A DNA stretch of 64,000 bases. It comes from Flavobacterium zepuense. Its GTDB lineage: Bacteria > Bacteroidota > Bacteroidia > Flavobacteriales > Flavobacteriaceae. A program made the translations under genes and the position numbers. The DNA is taken from the NCBI RefSeq assembly GCF_007097145.1, contig NZ_VJVZ01000011.1, positions 62,001 to 126,000 of the forward strand, in the 5' to 3' direction. This document shows, in pieces, positions 23,445-32,360 of this stretch (the first letter of the stretch is position 1; every line of letters begins with the position of its first letter). Below the pieces are notes generated by a model. The model was not told the origin of the DNA. It saw only the letters and a list, made by a program, of their open reading frames with translations, and searched no databases.

Positions 23445-25559
23445 TCATTTAAGCAGTTGGTAGGTAATAAACGATACAATGTAGGCAAATCCGCTCATGC
23501 CTACTAATTGTATTAAAGGCCATTTCCATGAATTAGTTTCTTTTTTGGTAATAGCAAGTGTACTTATACATTGCATTGCAAAAGCGTAAAACAGCAATAA
23601 TGATGCCCCGGTGGCAAAGGTAAACACCTTTTCGCCGGTAATAGGGTCAATTTCAGCTTCCATGCGTTGTTTGATGGTAACTTCGCCATTATCAGAATCA
23701 GCACTGCTGCCTATGTTGTAAATCGTTGCGAGTGTACCCACAAACACCTCTCGTGCCGCAAAAGATGATACTATGGCAATACCAATCTTCCAGTCATAAC
23801 CCAGCGGGCGAATAACCGGTTCGATGCCTTTACCCATTATCCCGATATAAGAATTCTCTAACTGGTAAGCCGCTACCTTATCGCTAAGTTCACTTTCTGT
23901 AAGCGATTTGCTTTCGGGTTGTTGGGTAACTATGGCTTGCGCATTGCTAAAGGCTTTACCCGGCCCGTGTGAGCCTAAAAACCATATGATAATAGATAGC
24001 GCCAATATTATTTTACCGGCCCCGTAAACAAAGGCTTTGGTCTTTTCTAATACTGTTAAGCCTATGTTTTTAAGAAGCGGAAGTTTATAATTGGGCATTT
24101 CGGCCACAAAGAAGCTTTTATGCTTGACCGCTAATATCTTGTTTAGTATCCATGCCGATAGTATAGCCCCGCTAAAACCAAGCAGGTACAGCAGCATTAG
24201 TGTTAGCCCTTGCAGGTTAAAGATGCCCAGTACATAACGGTTAGGTATAATGAGCGAAATAAGTATGGTATATACCGGCAGCCTTGCAGAACAAGTGGTA
24301 AATGGGGTAACCAGTATGGTGATAAGGCGTTCGCGCCAGTTCTCTATATTTCGGGCTGCCATAATAGCCGGTATGGCACAGGCCGTACCCGATATAAGCG
24401 GCACCACGCTCTTGCCGCTAAGCCCAAAGCGTTTCATTATCTTATCCATTAAAAAAACCACACGGCTCATGTAGCCGGTTTCTTCCAGTACAGATATAAA
24501 GAGGAATAAAAATGCAATTTGAGGTATAAATATAACCACCCCCCCTATGCCGGGAATAATACCCTGAGTTATAAGATCGGTTAGTTTGCCGGCAGGCATA
24601 TTTTCGGCAGTAAAAGAGGATAGCCATGCAAAACTTTCATCTATCAGGTCCATCGGTACACTCGACCATGAAAAGATCGACTGGAAGATAAGCATTAGTA
24701 TAGCAAAGAAAATAGCATAGCCAAATACCTGGTGGGTAAGCACCCTGTCCAGCTTGGCGCGGAGGTCTTTAGCATTGCTGGTGTCTATGGTTTGGCCTAC
24801 CTTAAGCACATCGTTAATAAACTGGTAGCGCTTAATGGTTTCTTTTTGCTGAAGGCGCTTAAGATCGGACTTTGTTTTGGTAAACGATGTGCCCTGAAGC
24901 TCCTTCATATCAATAATACCAAAGTTTGCATCCTGGGTAATTACCAGCCAGAGTTTATACAGCAGCTGGTTAGGAAAAGCATGGCGAAGGCGGTTAAAAT
25001 ACTCCGGGTCTATGCCCGATGCATTAAGGCACGGCTCATGGCTTAGCCCTTTGTAATTTACAATAAGTTGCTTTAGGTGGTCTATACCGGTACCTTTGCG
25101 CGAACTTACCAAGGCAATATGTGTTTTAAGATGCTGCTCTAAATAAGGAACATCAAGCGATATACCCTTACGTTCCATACGGTCGCTCATGTTAATAACC
25201 AATATGGTAGGTATCTCAAGATCTTTAATCTGGGTAAAAAGTAGCAGGTTACGTTTAAGGTTTTCTACATCGGTAACCACAACGGCTACATCAGGGTAAT
25301 CTTTATCGGTTTTATTTAATAACAGCTCAATAACTACGTTTTCATCCATAGAGCTGGCATTAAGGCTGTACGTTCCGGGAAGGTCTAATATAAGGCCTTT
25401 GGCATCGCCGGGAAGGCGGCAGGTACCGCTTTTACGTTCTACAGTAATACCTGGGTAATTACCTACCTGCTGGTTAAGGCCGGTAAGAAGGTTAAAGACC
25501 GATGTTTTTCCTGTATTGGGGTTGCCTATTAAAGCTATTTTTAAAGTAGTGCCAGCCAT
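23445..25559 (-). CDS. feoB: Ferrous iron transporter FeoB
   Basis: This 704-residue inner-membrane Fe2+ transporter has a G domain with G1 GNPNTGKT (12-19), the G2-type segment NYPGITVERK, G3 DLPGTYSL and G4 INMSD. The membrane part has two Gate motifs, including ISGTACAIPAIMAAR near residue 400 and a Cys in FTTCSARLP. ASSFAAREVFVGTLATIYNIG lies near the C-terminus. It starts 1 base after feoA stops. The G domain is thought to couple nucleotide turnover to iron uptake. Confidence 0.97.
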   Translation of the reverse strand: MAGTTLKIALIGNPNTGKTSVFNLLTGLNQQVGNYPGITVERKSGTCRLPGDAKGLILDLPGTYSLNASSMDENVVIELLLNKTDKDYPDVAVVVTDVENLKRNLLLFTQIKDLEIPTILVINMSDRMERKGISLDVPYLEQHLKTHIALVSSRKGTGIDHLKQLIVNYKGLSHEPCLNASGIDPEYFNRLRHAFPNQLLYKLWLVITQDANFGIIDMKELQGTSFTKTKSDLKRLQQKETIKRYQFINDVLKVGQTIDTSNAKDLRAKLDRVLTHQVFGYAIFFAILMLIFQSIFSWSSVPMDLIDESFAWLSSFTAENMPAGKLTDLITQGIIPGIGGVVIFIPQIAFLFLFISVLEETGYMSRVVFLMDKIMKRFGLSGKSVVPLISGTACAIPAIMAARNIENWRERLITILVTPFTTCSARLPVYTILISLIIPNRYVLGIFNLQGLTLMLLYLLGFSGAILSAWILNKILAVKHKSFFVAEMPNYKLPLLKNIGLTVLEKTKAFVYGAGKIILALSIIIWFLGSHGPGKAFSNAQAIVTQQPESKSLTESELSDKVAAYQLENSYIGIMGKGIEPVIRPLGYDWKIGIAIVSSFAAREVFVGTLATIYNIGSSADSDNGEVTIKQRMEAEIDPITGEKVFTFATGASLLLFYAFAMQCISTLAITKKETNSWKWPLIQLVGMSGFAYIVSFITYQLLK

Positions 25560-25560
25560 T

Positions 25561-25794
25561 TTAGTCCGTTATAATTACAACGTCTATTTCGGCAGCAGTT
25601 TCAAGGCGAATAGCCACATGGCTGTCGTTAACGTTAATGTAAATTGGGTCGCCCAGGGGCGCAATTTGTAAAAGTTCTACCTCGTTGCCCGGCAGGCAGC
25701 CCATCTCCAATAGTTTAAGCGGTATTGCATCCACATTAAAATCGGTTATAATGGCTTTCTGGCCTTTTTTAAGAGCGGCAAGATTGGTTTTCAA
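25561..25794 (-). CDS. feoA: FeoA SH3-like protein
   Basis: This 77-residue cytoplasmic SH3-like protein has LKKGQKAIITDFN, LLEMGCLPGNEVELLQIAPLGDP and VAIRLETAAEI, the standard FeoA blocks. It is required for FeoB activity in other bacteria. It is the first gene of the feoA-feoB-Cys-rich operon. A -7 box (25821-25828) and a TTAGG-containing iron-box-like sequence lie just upstream. Confidence 0.95.
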   Translation of the reverse strand: MKTNLAALKKGQKAIITDFNVDAIPLKLLEMGCLPGNEVELLQIAPLGDPIYINVNDSHVAIRLETAAEIDVVIITD

Positions 25795-25820
25795 TTGTTA
25801 TTTAGAATAAATTCAGATTA

Positions 25821-25849
25821 CAAAAGTACTAATAAATACCTAAACCTAA
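25821..25849 (-). promoter_or_regulatory. feoA promoter with possible DtxR-type iron box
   Basis: The minus strand has TACTTTTG (25828 down to 25821) as a -7 box. Just upstream is TTAGGTTTAGG (25849 down to 25839), resembling the TTAGG half-site of DtxR/IdeR operators. A DtxR-family gene is present at 37795. Confidence 0.4.
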
Positions 25850-26542
25850 TTAGTTTTCGTGTTCAGATAACCATTTAATATCAGCCAGCAAATCCTGCAT
25901 GTTTTTTTCGCCCTCTACCTTTTTATCAAGGTTAGTACCATTATAAAAACCGCGTATCCTGCCTTTTTGGTCTACCAGTATAAAATTCTCAGTATGCACC
26001 ATATCGTAAAGCTCAGATGAATCGGATGTTTTAACCGCCAGGTAGCTTTTGCGGGCAATGTAATAAATGTCTTTTTTATCTCCGGTAACCAGGTTCCATT
26101 TACCATCTATAGCGCCTTTTTCGTCGGCGTATGCCTTAAGTACGGGCACAGTATCAATATCCGGAGTAACACTATGTGATAGCAGCATAACATCGGGCAT
26201 ATCTTTAATTTTATCCTGTAGCCATACCATATTGGTAGTCATTATAGGGCATATGGTTTGGCAGGTGGTAAAAAAGAAATCGGCTACATAAATTTTGCCT
26301 TTGTAATCGTTTTGGGTAATAGTCTTACCGTTTTGATTGGTGAAGGCAAACGGCGCAATTTTATGATGGCGGCCTACATGCCGCATGGTGCTGTCTACCA
26401 GTTCCGGGTTAACATCGGCGGGGCTGTAAATTTTAAGCGCGGGGTCACCTTTAAGCAAATTATAAGACAACGATAAAAAGGTAACAGATATTATGGCAAA
26501 GGCAATAATGAGCAGTTTGTATTTTTTAAAAAAAGAAGCCAT
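25850..26542 (-). CDS. SCO1/SenC/PrrC-family copper/redox protein
   Basis: This 230-residue thioredoxin-fold protein is anchored by an N-terminal membrane helix (about 9-28). It carries the copper-binding CxxxC pair C94/C98 in FTTCQTICPIMT and the distal H183 in MVHTENF. Sco proteins deliver copper to, or reduce, the CuA site of cytochrome oxidase. Start at ATG 26542: a longer frame from 26641 exists, but a -7 box at 26558-26565 lies inside that extension. Confidence 0.93.
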   Translation of the reverse strand: MASFFKKYKLLIIAFAIISVTFLSLSYNLLKGDPALKIYSPADVNPELVDSTMRHVGRHHKIAPFAFTNQNGKTITQNDYKGKIYVADFFFTTCQTICPIMTTNMVWLQDKIKDMPDVMLLSHSVTPDIDTVPVLKAYADEKGAIDGKWNLVTGDKKDIYYIARKSYLAVKTSDSSELYDMVHTENFILVDQKGRIRGFYNGTNLDKKVEGEKNMQDLLADIKWLSEHEN

Positions 26543-26557
26543 TGGGTAATTTTTTTG

Positions 26558-26565
26558 CAAAATTA
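26558..26565 (-). promoter_or_regulatory. -7 box for the Sco gene
   Basis: The minus strand reads TAATTTTG, matching TAnnTTTG, 15 bases upstream of ATG 26542. It supports the short start. Confidence 0.5.
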
Positions 26566-26672
26566 CAAAACAACGGCACATTAAAAGAGCTTTAGTTTGA
26601 AGTTTATCCAGTAAAAATAGCATTACATCAGTTTTTAACAATAATTGGACTCATTTTTGAATATATGCCTTA

Positions 26673-26680
26673 TATATTTG
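26673..26680 (+). promoter_or_regulatory. -7 box for the M13 peptidase gene
   Basis: TATATTTG matches TAnnTTTG, 23 bases before the ATG at 26704. Confidence 0.55.
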
Positions 26681-26703
26681 TATTACGTTATTAATATTAT
26701 TTC

Positions 26704-28764
26704 ATGAAATTAAACATCACAACACAGTGTGCCGTAGCCATTATGGCATTGGGCAGCACTGTTTGCACCGCACAGGCCCCACAGGATGTTAAGCAGCAAA
26801 ATCCGGGCTTAGACCTCCAGTACATGGATAAAACTGTAAAACCGGGCGACGATTTTTTTAGGTATGTAAACGGGCTTTGGGTAGACAAAACCGAAATACC
26901 TGCCGATAAGACCCGATGGGGAAGCTTTGACGAGCTTAGGGAAAACACCAATAAAGATGCGCTTACCATACTAAAGGCAGCAGCGGCCGATAAAAAGCTT
27001 AGCGCCACGAGCGACCAGGGTAAAGCGGCAAATCTTTACAAATCTATTATGGATACCGTGGCCCGTAACAAGGCCGGTATTGCTCCGCTAAAGCCCTATC
27101 TGGCTAAAATAGATAAGGTTAAAAATGTAAAAGATTTGCAGGCACTGCTTACCGAAATGGAGCCCGAAGGCGGGCTTGGCTTTTTTGGTGTGTATGTAGG
27201 CGCAGATGCTAAAGACAGTAATAAAAATACTGCATATCTTGGTATAGCAAGCCTTGGCCTGCCGGACAGGGAATATTATGTAAGCCAGGAGGCCGACTCT
27301 AAAGAAAAGCGTGAGCTATATGTTAAGCATGTAGCAAAAATGCTGGGCTTTTTAGGCTCTAAAGACCCTGCTAAAGAGGCTAAAAATATCCTGGATTTAG
27401 AAACTGCCTTTGCTCAGCCAATGTTTGATAGGGTTGAAAGCCGTGACGACCGTAAGAGCTATAACCCAATGACGGTTGCCGAGCTTCAAAAAATTGTGCC
27501 TGCCATTAACTGGGATGCTTATTTTAAAGGTATTGGCATAGCTAAACTTAATACTATTGTAGTGAGCCAGCCTAAATATATGGCTGCGCTGCAAACAATA
27601 CTTACACAAAATAAAATAGAAGAATGGAAATCATACCTTCGCTGGACACTGCTGCGCAGATCGGCAGGGATGCTTTCTAACGATGTTGAAACTGCCAACT
27701 GGGAGTTTTACAGTAAAACCCTTAGGGGTGCCATTAAACAGGAAGCGCGCGATAAACGTGCACTGCAAACGGTTAACGGCAGTTTAGGTGAAGCGTTGGG
27801 TAAACTGTATGTGGCACAAAAATTCCCACCGGAAGCTAAGGCTAAAGCCGAAAGCATGATAGCTAATGTGATTAAAGCATACGAAAACCGTATTAATAAC
27901 CTGCCGTGGATGGCAAAGGCTACACGCCAGGCTGCTATAGAAAAACTGCACAGGCTTACTATTAAAGTGGGTTACCCGGATAAATGGAAAGATTACAGTG
28001 CACTAACTATTACTGCACCTGATAATGGTGGTACGTTTTTCAGTAACATGAAAAGTTTATCAGCCTGGAGGCATAAGGAAAATATTGCCGACCTAAATAA
28101 ACCTGTTGATAAAACAGAATGGGGCATGGCACCACAGGTTGTTAATGCATATTACAATCCGTCGTATAATGAAATTGTGTTCCCTGCGGCTATATTACAG
28201 CCGCCTTTTTATGATTATAAAGCCGATGAGGCTGTAAATTACGGAGGTATAGGTGCTGTTATAGGCCACGAAATATCGCATGGTTTTGATGATAGTGGTT
28301 CGCGCTACAATGCCGATGGTAATCTTGTTAACTGGTGGGGTGATGCCGATCTTACCCAATTTACCGGCCTTGCCGATAATCTTGCTACGCAATACAGCCA
28401 GCTACAGCCGCTACCGGGCATTTATGTAGATGGTAAGTTTACACTTGGTGAGAACATTGGCGACCTTGGTGGCGTTAATGCCGCTTATGATGGTTTACAG
28501 CTTTATCTTAAAGAAAAAGGCAATCCCGGGCTTATAGATGGCTTTACGCCGGAGCAGCGCTTTTTTATATCCTGGGGCACCATTTGGCGTACCAAAATGA
28601 GGGACGAAGCTATAAAGAACCAGGTTAAGACAGATCCACATTCACCCGGTATGTATCGGGCCTATGTGCCGTTGCAAAACGTTGAGGCGTTTTATAAGGC
28701 ATTTGGAATAAAACCGGGCGATGCCATGTATATAGCCCCCGAAAAAAGGGTAAATATTTGGTAG
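26704..28764 (+). CDS. M13-family (neprilysin-like) zinc endopeptidase
   Basis: This 686-residue secreted or periplasmic peptidase of the PepO/neprilysin family has a signal peptide ending TVCTAQA. The first two zinc ligands and the catalytic Glu lie in GHEISHGFDD (H522, E523, H526). The third ligand is E583 in GENIGDLGG. NAYYNPSYNEIVFPAAILQPPFY is the conserved substrate-binding block. Length is normal for the family. It cleaves small peptides; the physiological substrate is unknown. A terminator follows. Confidence 0.96.
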   Translation: MKLNITTQCAVAIMALGSTVCTAQAPQDVKQQNPGLDLQYMDKTVKPGDDFFRYVNGLWVDKTEIPADKTRWGSFDELRENTNKDALTILKAAAADKKLSATSDQGKAANLYKSIMDTVARNKAGIAPLKPYLAKIDKVKNVKDLQALLTEMEPEGGLGFFGVYVGADAKDSNKNTAYLGIASLGLPDREYYVSQEADSKEKRELYVKHVAKMLGFLGSKDPAKEAKNILDLETAFAQPMFDRVESRDDRKSYNPMTVAELQKIVPAINWDAYFKGIGIAKLNTIVVSQPKYMAALQTILTQNKIEEWKSYLRWTLLRRSAGMLSNDVETANWEFYSKTLRGAIKQEARDKRALQTVNGSLGEALGKLYVAQKFPPEAKAKAESMIANVIKAYENRINNLPWMAKATRQAAIEKLHRLTIKVGYPDKWKDYSALTITAPDNGGTFFSNMKSLSAWRHKENIADLNKPVDKTEWGMAPQVVNAYYNPSYNEIVFPAAILQPPFYDYKADEAVNYGGIGAVIGHEISHGFDDSGSRYNADGNLVNWWGDADLTQFTGLADNLATQYSQLQPLPGIYVDGKFTLGENIGDLGGVNAAYDGLQLYLKEKGNPGLIDGFTPEQRFFISWGTIWRTKMRDEAIKNQVKTDPHSPGMYRAYVPLQNVEAFYKAFGIKPGDAMYIAPEKRVNIW

Positions 28765-28782
28765 TGTGCAGTTAAGCTATAA

Positions 28783-28820
28783 AAAAAACCTATGCGAAGT
28801 GAGTTTTGCATAGGTTTTTT
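28783..28820 (+). terminator. Terminator after the M13 peptidase gene
   Basis: AAAAAACCTATGC (28783-28795) pairs perfectly with GCATAGGTTTTTT (28808-28820), which ends in a T run. Confidence 0.9.
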
Positions 28821-28829
28821 CTGCTTAAA

Positions 28830-28869
28830 TACGGATATCCGTAAAATGTTAATTGCGGAAAATCCGTAA
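28830..28869 (+). promoter_or_regulatory. Tandem TACGGA-type palindromes upstream of a response regulator
   Basis: TACGGATATCCGTA (28830-28843) is a perfect 14-base palindrome. TTGCGGA-AAA-TCCGTAA (28853-28869) is a second site with one mismatch. Their centres are about 24 bases apart and they lie 55 bases before the regulator start. Candidate operators, perhaps for the regulator itself. Confidence 0.5.
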
Positions 28870-28923
28870 TTTAGATATATATTTAAAATTTAACTTTGTT
28901 AAGGGAAAATTAAATGCCACGGT

Positions 28924-29583
28924 TTGAAGAAAAGATTACATGCACTTGCAATAGATGACCATGTTGTAGTTCTTGAAGGTTACCATTTCATGTTTAAAAA
29001 CCTCAAGTACAACTTTAATGAACTAAACTTTGTAAAAGCCCACGACTGTAAAACAGGCTACGAAGCAATACAGGGTTTTAAGGGCAAGCCTTTTGATATT
29101 GCCCTAATAGATTACAGTATACCCCCATTTCCTGAAAATAAATTATTTACGGGAGAAGATCTTGCTATGCAAGTAAGGGAAACAATGCCCAAATGCAAGA
29201 TCATATTAATGACAATGCATAAGGAGATTGACGTTATTGGCAGTATCCTGCAAAAAGTTAAACCAGAAGGTTTTATTAATAAAAGCGACTGCACTACGGA
29301 CGAGCTTATACATGGCTTTGAAGAAGTACTGAGTGGCGGCACATTTTATTCTAAAACCGTATCCGACTATATTGCCCGCCGCAGTAAAGGCGTTGTGTTA
29401 GAGGATATAGATGTTCGCATAATTTTATTACTTGCAAAGGGTGTAAAGAATAAAAACCTTGGTAACTATATACCGCTTAGCGACAGTGCTATTGAGAAAA
29501 GGAAGTATAAAATAAAAAGGCTCCTCGAAGTTAAAGACGACGAAGAGCTTATAGATAAAGCCCGCGATAAGGGCTATATTTAG
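28924..29583 (+). CDS. NarL/FixJ-like response regulator
   Basis: This 219-residue protein has a receiver domain (about 1-135), with DD in LAIDDHVVVLEGY and a phospho-acceptor Asp in ALIDYSIPPF. A short C-terminal HTH-like region (about 155-219) follows, in which DSAIEKRKYKIKRLLEV occupies the recognition-helix position but departs from the usual GerE motif. The start is TTG (MKKRLHALAIDDH); no ATG is available. No kinase gene is adjacent, so it is an orphan here. Two TACGGA palindromes precede it. Confidence 0.85.
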   Translation: MKKRLHALAIDDHVVVLEGYHFMFKNLKYNFNELNFVKAHDCKTGYEAIQGFKGKPFDIALIDYSIPPFPENKLFTGEDLAMQVRETMPKCKIILMTMHKEIDVIGSILQKVKPEGFINKSDCTTDELIHGFEEVLSGGTFYSKTVSDYIARRSKGVVLEDIDVRIILLLAKGVKNKNLGNYIPLSDSAIEKRKYKIKRLLEVKDDEELIDKARDKGYI

Positions 29584-29597
29584 TTTATTCTATACTG

Positions 29598-30398
29598 CTA
29601 ATTTTGGGTAATGAAGTTGTAGCCCAAAACATCTGTTACCTTATTGGATAGTATAGTTTTACCTATAGATGGGACGCTGTGGTTAAACTTTGGCAAAGGC
29701 AAGTCCATGGCTTTTGCCTGGCCGCAATAATAATCTTCGCGGGTAGGATGTTGGGGCATCACACCATTAAATGTATCGCCCCATGCTTCTTTATCCAGTA
29801 TTGCAAGGCTAATGCCAATACAATCATACAAATGTATAAGGTTGATGGGAGCGTTAGGGTTGGCAATATTTTCACGGCCTGCAAGGTATTTTATAGGATG
29901 GCGTTCTTCTCCAAATAAACCGCCCAGTCTTAGTATTGTAGTTTTAAAATCAGGGCTATTTTGCAGTACCTCCTCTGCTTGTAGTATCTGCCTGCCGCTT
30001 TCGGTATCGGGCTTAGCCGGTGTTTCTTCAGTTACTTCTTTATCTTCATCGGCGTAAACCGATGTTGCACTTACAAACAGCACTTTTTGTATGCCTGCTT
30101 TTACTATATGCGGAATAAGCTGCTGCATTTTGCCGGGATAATTATCGCTGCCGGTGGCCATAATGCTTGGCGGTATGTTTATGATAAGCACTTCGCTGCC
30201 GCTTAAAAAGTTATAGATGGTTTCTTCTTCGGGATTTTCGCCTAAGGTAATTTGGTAGGGCTGTATGTTTGCTGTTGAAAGGATTTGCAGTTTTTCGGGC
30301 GATGTAGTAGAGCCCTTTACGCTGAAACCTATGTTAAGTAATGCCTTTGCCAGCGGAAGCCCCAGCCAGCCGCAGCCCAAGATGCTAATTTGTGTCAT
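29598..30398 (-). CDS. NAD(P)-binding epimerase-like protein (YeeZ-type extended SDR)
   Basis: This 266-residue protein has the Rossmann motif ISILGCGWLGLPLAKALL at the N-terminus (GxGxxG). VLFVSATSVYAD and TILRLGGLFG follow, as in YeeZ-like NAD-dependent epimerases/dehydratases. The usual catalytic YxxxK is not evident, so it may bind nucleotide without classic epimerase chemistry. Start at ATG 30398; the frame is open to a TTG at 30419, but the Rossmann fold begins at once from the ATG. Substrate unknown. Confidence 0.85.
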   Translation of the reverse strand: MTQISILGCGWLGLPLAKALLNIGFSVKGSTTSPEKLQILSTANIQPYQITLGENPEEETIYNFLSGSEVLIINIPPSIMATGSDNYPGKMQQLIPHIVKAGIQKVLFVSATSVYADEDKEVTEETPAKPDTESGRQILQAEEVLQNSPDFKTTILRLGGLFGEERHPIKYLAGRENIANPNAPINLIHLYDCIGISLAILDKEAWGDTFNGVMPQHPTREDYYCGQAKAMDLPLPKFNHSVPSIGKTILSNKVTDVLGYNFITQN

Positions 30399-30448
30399 TA
30401 AAGTATTTTGTTTTAACAAATATAGCCATTAGCAGGCATGCCTTAAAA

Positions 30449-30483
30449 TAAAATCCCGACTTAGATTTACATAAGCCGGGATC
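30449..30483 (-). terminator. Terminator after the GNAT-nitrilase gene
   Basis: On the minus strand GATCCCGGCTTAT pairs with TAAGTCGGGATT, followed by TTATTTT. One C/A bulge lies in the stem. Confidence 0.65.
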
Positions 30484-30500
30484 TTAATATGATTTTATTG

Positions 30501-32261
30501 TTAGCCTTTAGCAGGCCTGCGGGTAGTTTTAATCTCAGTACCGCCTACAGGTTTTGCCACTATCACTTTAGGTTTAGGGGTGGTTGCTGCCCGAGGTGGC
30601 GTAACCCGTGCTGTGGCTGCCCTCGTTGTTCTTGCAGGTACTTTAACCGGTTTTGGTTCTGCTGTGGCATCTTCTATAGTTAAATCGGGTACGTCGTCCA
30701 GTTTAGGTTCATTTTTACGGCTAACGGGCTGTTTTTTTATACGGTATAAGTCCTGGCGGCGGTCTTTTAAGATACGCACACTGCCAAACTCATGCAGCTC
30801 CTTAAGCAAATCCAGGTCAACGTCTACTATAATAGTCATCTCTGTATTTGGGGTAGCTTCCGCTTTGATCCCGTTAGAAGGAAATGAGAAATCCGACGGT
30901 GTAAACACGGCGGTTTGCGCATACTGTATATCCATATTATTAACCCCCGGAAGATTGCCTACACAGCCTGCAATGGCTACGTAGCACTCATTCTCTATAG
31001 CACGTGCCTGTGCGCAGTGCTTAACGCGGGTGTAGCCGTTTTGGGTATCGGTTAAGAATGGAACGAATAATATATCCATACCTTCATCGGCCATAAGGCG
31101 TGCCAGCTCAGGGAACTCCACATCATAACATATCATGATGCCAATCTTACCACAGTCGGTATCAAAGGTTTTAATTTCAGATCCCCCAACCATACCCCAG
31201 TAACTAACTTCGTTAGGGGTAATGTGTATCTTAGTGTAGGTCTCAAAAGTACCGTCGCGTTTGCATAAAAAGCCCACGTTGTACAGGTTACCATCTTCTA
31301 CCATTGGCATACTGCCGGTAATGATATTAATGTTATACGATATAGCCATTTCCTGGAAACGCTTGCGTATGGGCTCGCTGTAACGGGCAATTTCCCTAAT
31401 GGCATCGGCTTCGCTAAGGTGGTTAAAATCTGCCATTAGCGGCGCTACAAATAGCTCAGGGAACAGCGCAAAATCGCTACCATAGCCGGAAACAGCATCT
31501 ATAAAGAACTCAGCCTGTTCAAAAAGTGCCTCTACGTTTGCAAGCGGACGCATTTGCCACTGTACCAAGCCAAGGCGAATTATACTTTTACGGGTATTAA
31601 TAAGCACAGGGCTTTTATCGTAGTAAATGTTATTCCACTCCATAAGCACGGCATAATCCTGAGAGTCGTTATCGCCCTCCAAATAATTGCGCATTACTTT
31701 AATTACGTGAAAATCGTTACTTAACTGAAACGCAAGCACGGGGTCGTGAATTTCTTTCAAGCGTACCTTCTCAATATATTCTTTAGGCGTAAGCTCGTCT
31801 GAATATTCGTTAAAATTAGGCATACGGCCTGCAAAAATTATTGAGCGCAGGTTTAATTGCTCGCACAATTCTTTACGGGCCTCATATAAACGGCGCCCAA
31901 GGCGAAGGCCACGGTACTCTGGGTCTATAAAAACATCTATACCATACAGCACCTCGCCGTCATAATCGTGGGTATCAAAGCTATAGTTACCCGTAATTTT
32001 TTCGTAGGTGTGATTAGTGGTAGCTTTTTTATGGTCTACAATAAGCGAAAGGGCAGAGCCCACCACTTTATCATCTACCAATACTACCAACTGCCCTTCG
32101 GGGAAAATTTTAAGCAGGCGCTTAATATCTTTTTCGCCCCAGTAGGGTTCGTCCATATCCATATCCACATCCTTGTAGGCATGCTGCATGGTTAGGCGAA
32201 GTTCTTTATAATCTTCTATCCTTAAATTTCGTAACTCTACTTTGTTAATCTCTGTCTGCAT
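30501..32261 (-). CDS. GNAT acetyltransferase / carbon-nitrogen hydrolase fusion
   Basis: This 586-residue two-domain protein has an N-terminal GNAT acyltransferase (about 8-210, with acetyl-CoA loop DPEYRGLRLGRRLY). A nitrilase-superfamily amidohydrolase follows (about 227-495) with the triad E269 (ALFPEL), K344 (YTKIHITP) and C378 (IMICYDVEFPEL). This fusion is a known, conserved architecture (B. subtilis YhcX-like) of unproven substrate. The last 70 residues form a basic, Ala/Thr/Pro-rich tail with no predicted fold, unusual for the family. Cytoplasmic. Confidence 0.94.
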   Translation of the reverse strand: MQTEINKVELRNLRIEDYKELRLTMQHAYKDVDMDMDEPYWGEKDIKRLLKIFPEGQLVVLVDDKVVGSALSLIVDHKKATTNHTYEKITGNYSFDTHDYDGEVLYGIDVFIDPEYRGLRLGRRLYEARKELCEQLNLRSIIFAGRMPNFNEYSDELTPKEYIEKVRLKEIHDPVLAFQLSNDFHVIKVMRNYLEGDNDSQDYAVLMEWNNIYYDKSPVLINTRKSIIRLGLVQWQMRPLANVEALFEQAEFFIDAVSGYGSDFALFPELFVAPLMADFNHLSEADAIREIARYSEPIRKRFQEMAISYNINIITGSMPMVEDGNLYNVGFLCKRDGTFETYTKIHITPNEVSYWGMVGGSEIKTFDTDCGKIGIMICYDVEFPELARLMADEGMDILFVPFLTDTQNGYTRVKHCAQARAIENECYVAIAGCVGNLPGVNNMDIQYAQTAVFTPSDFSFPSNGIKAEATPNTEMTIIVDVDLDLLKELHEFGSVRILKDRRQDLYRIKKQPVSRKNEPKLDDVPDLTIEDATAEPKPVKVPARTTRAATARVTPPRAATTPKPKVIVAKPVGGTEIKTTRRPAKG

Positions 32262-32360
32262 AAAATTCGTTCTTCTTTACTTGTTAAATATACAAAAAGC
32301 ATTCCTTTTATGAGCGTATACAAATGGTTAAGGGGGTGTTAAAGCAATTAGCAGTAAAAT

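Noticed and set aside
25850..26641. Longer Sco protein starting at 26641
   Set aside because: The extra 33 residues are unlike the family, and a -7 box at 26558-26565 lies within them.
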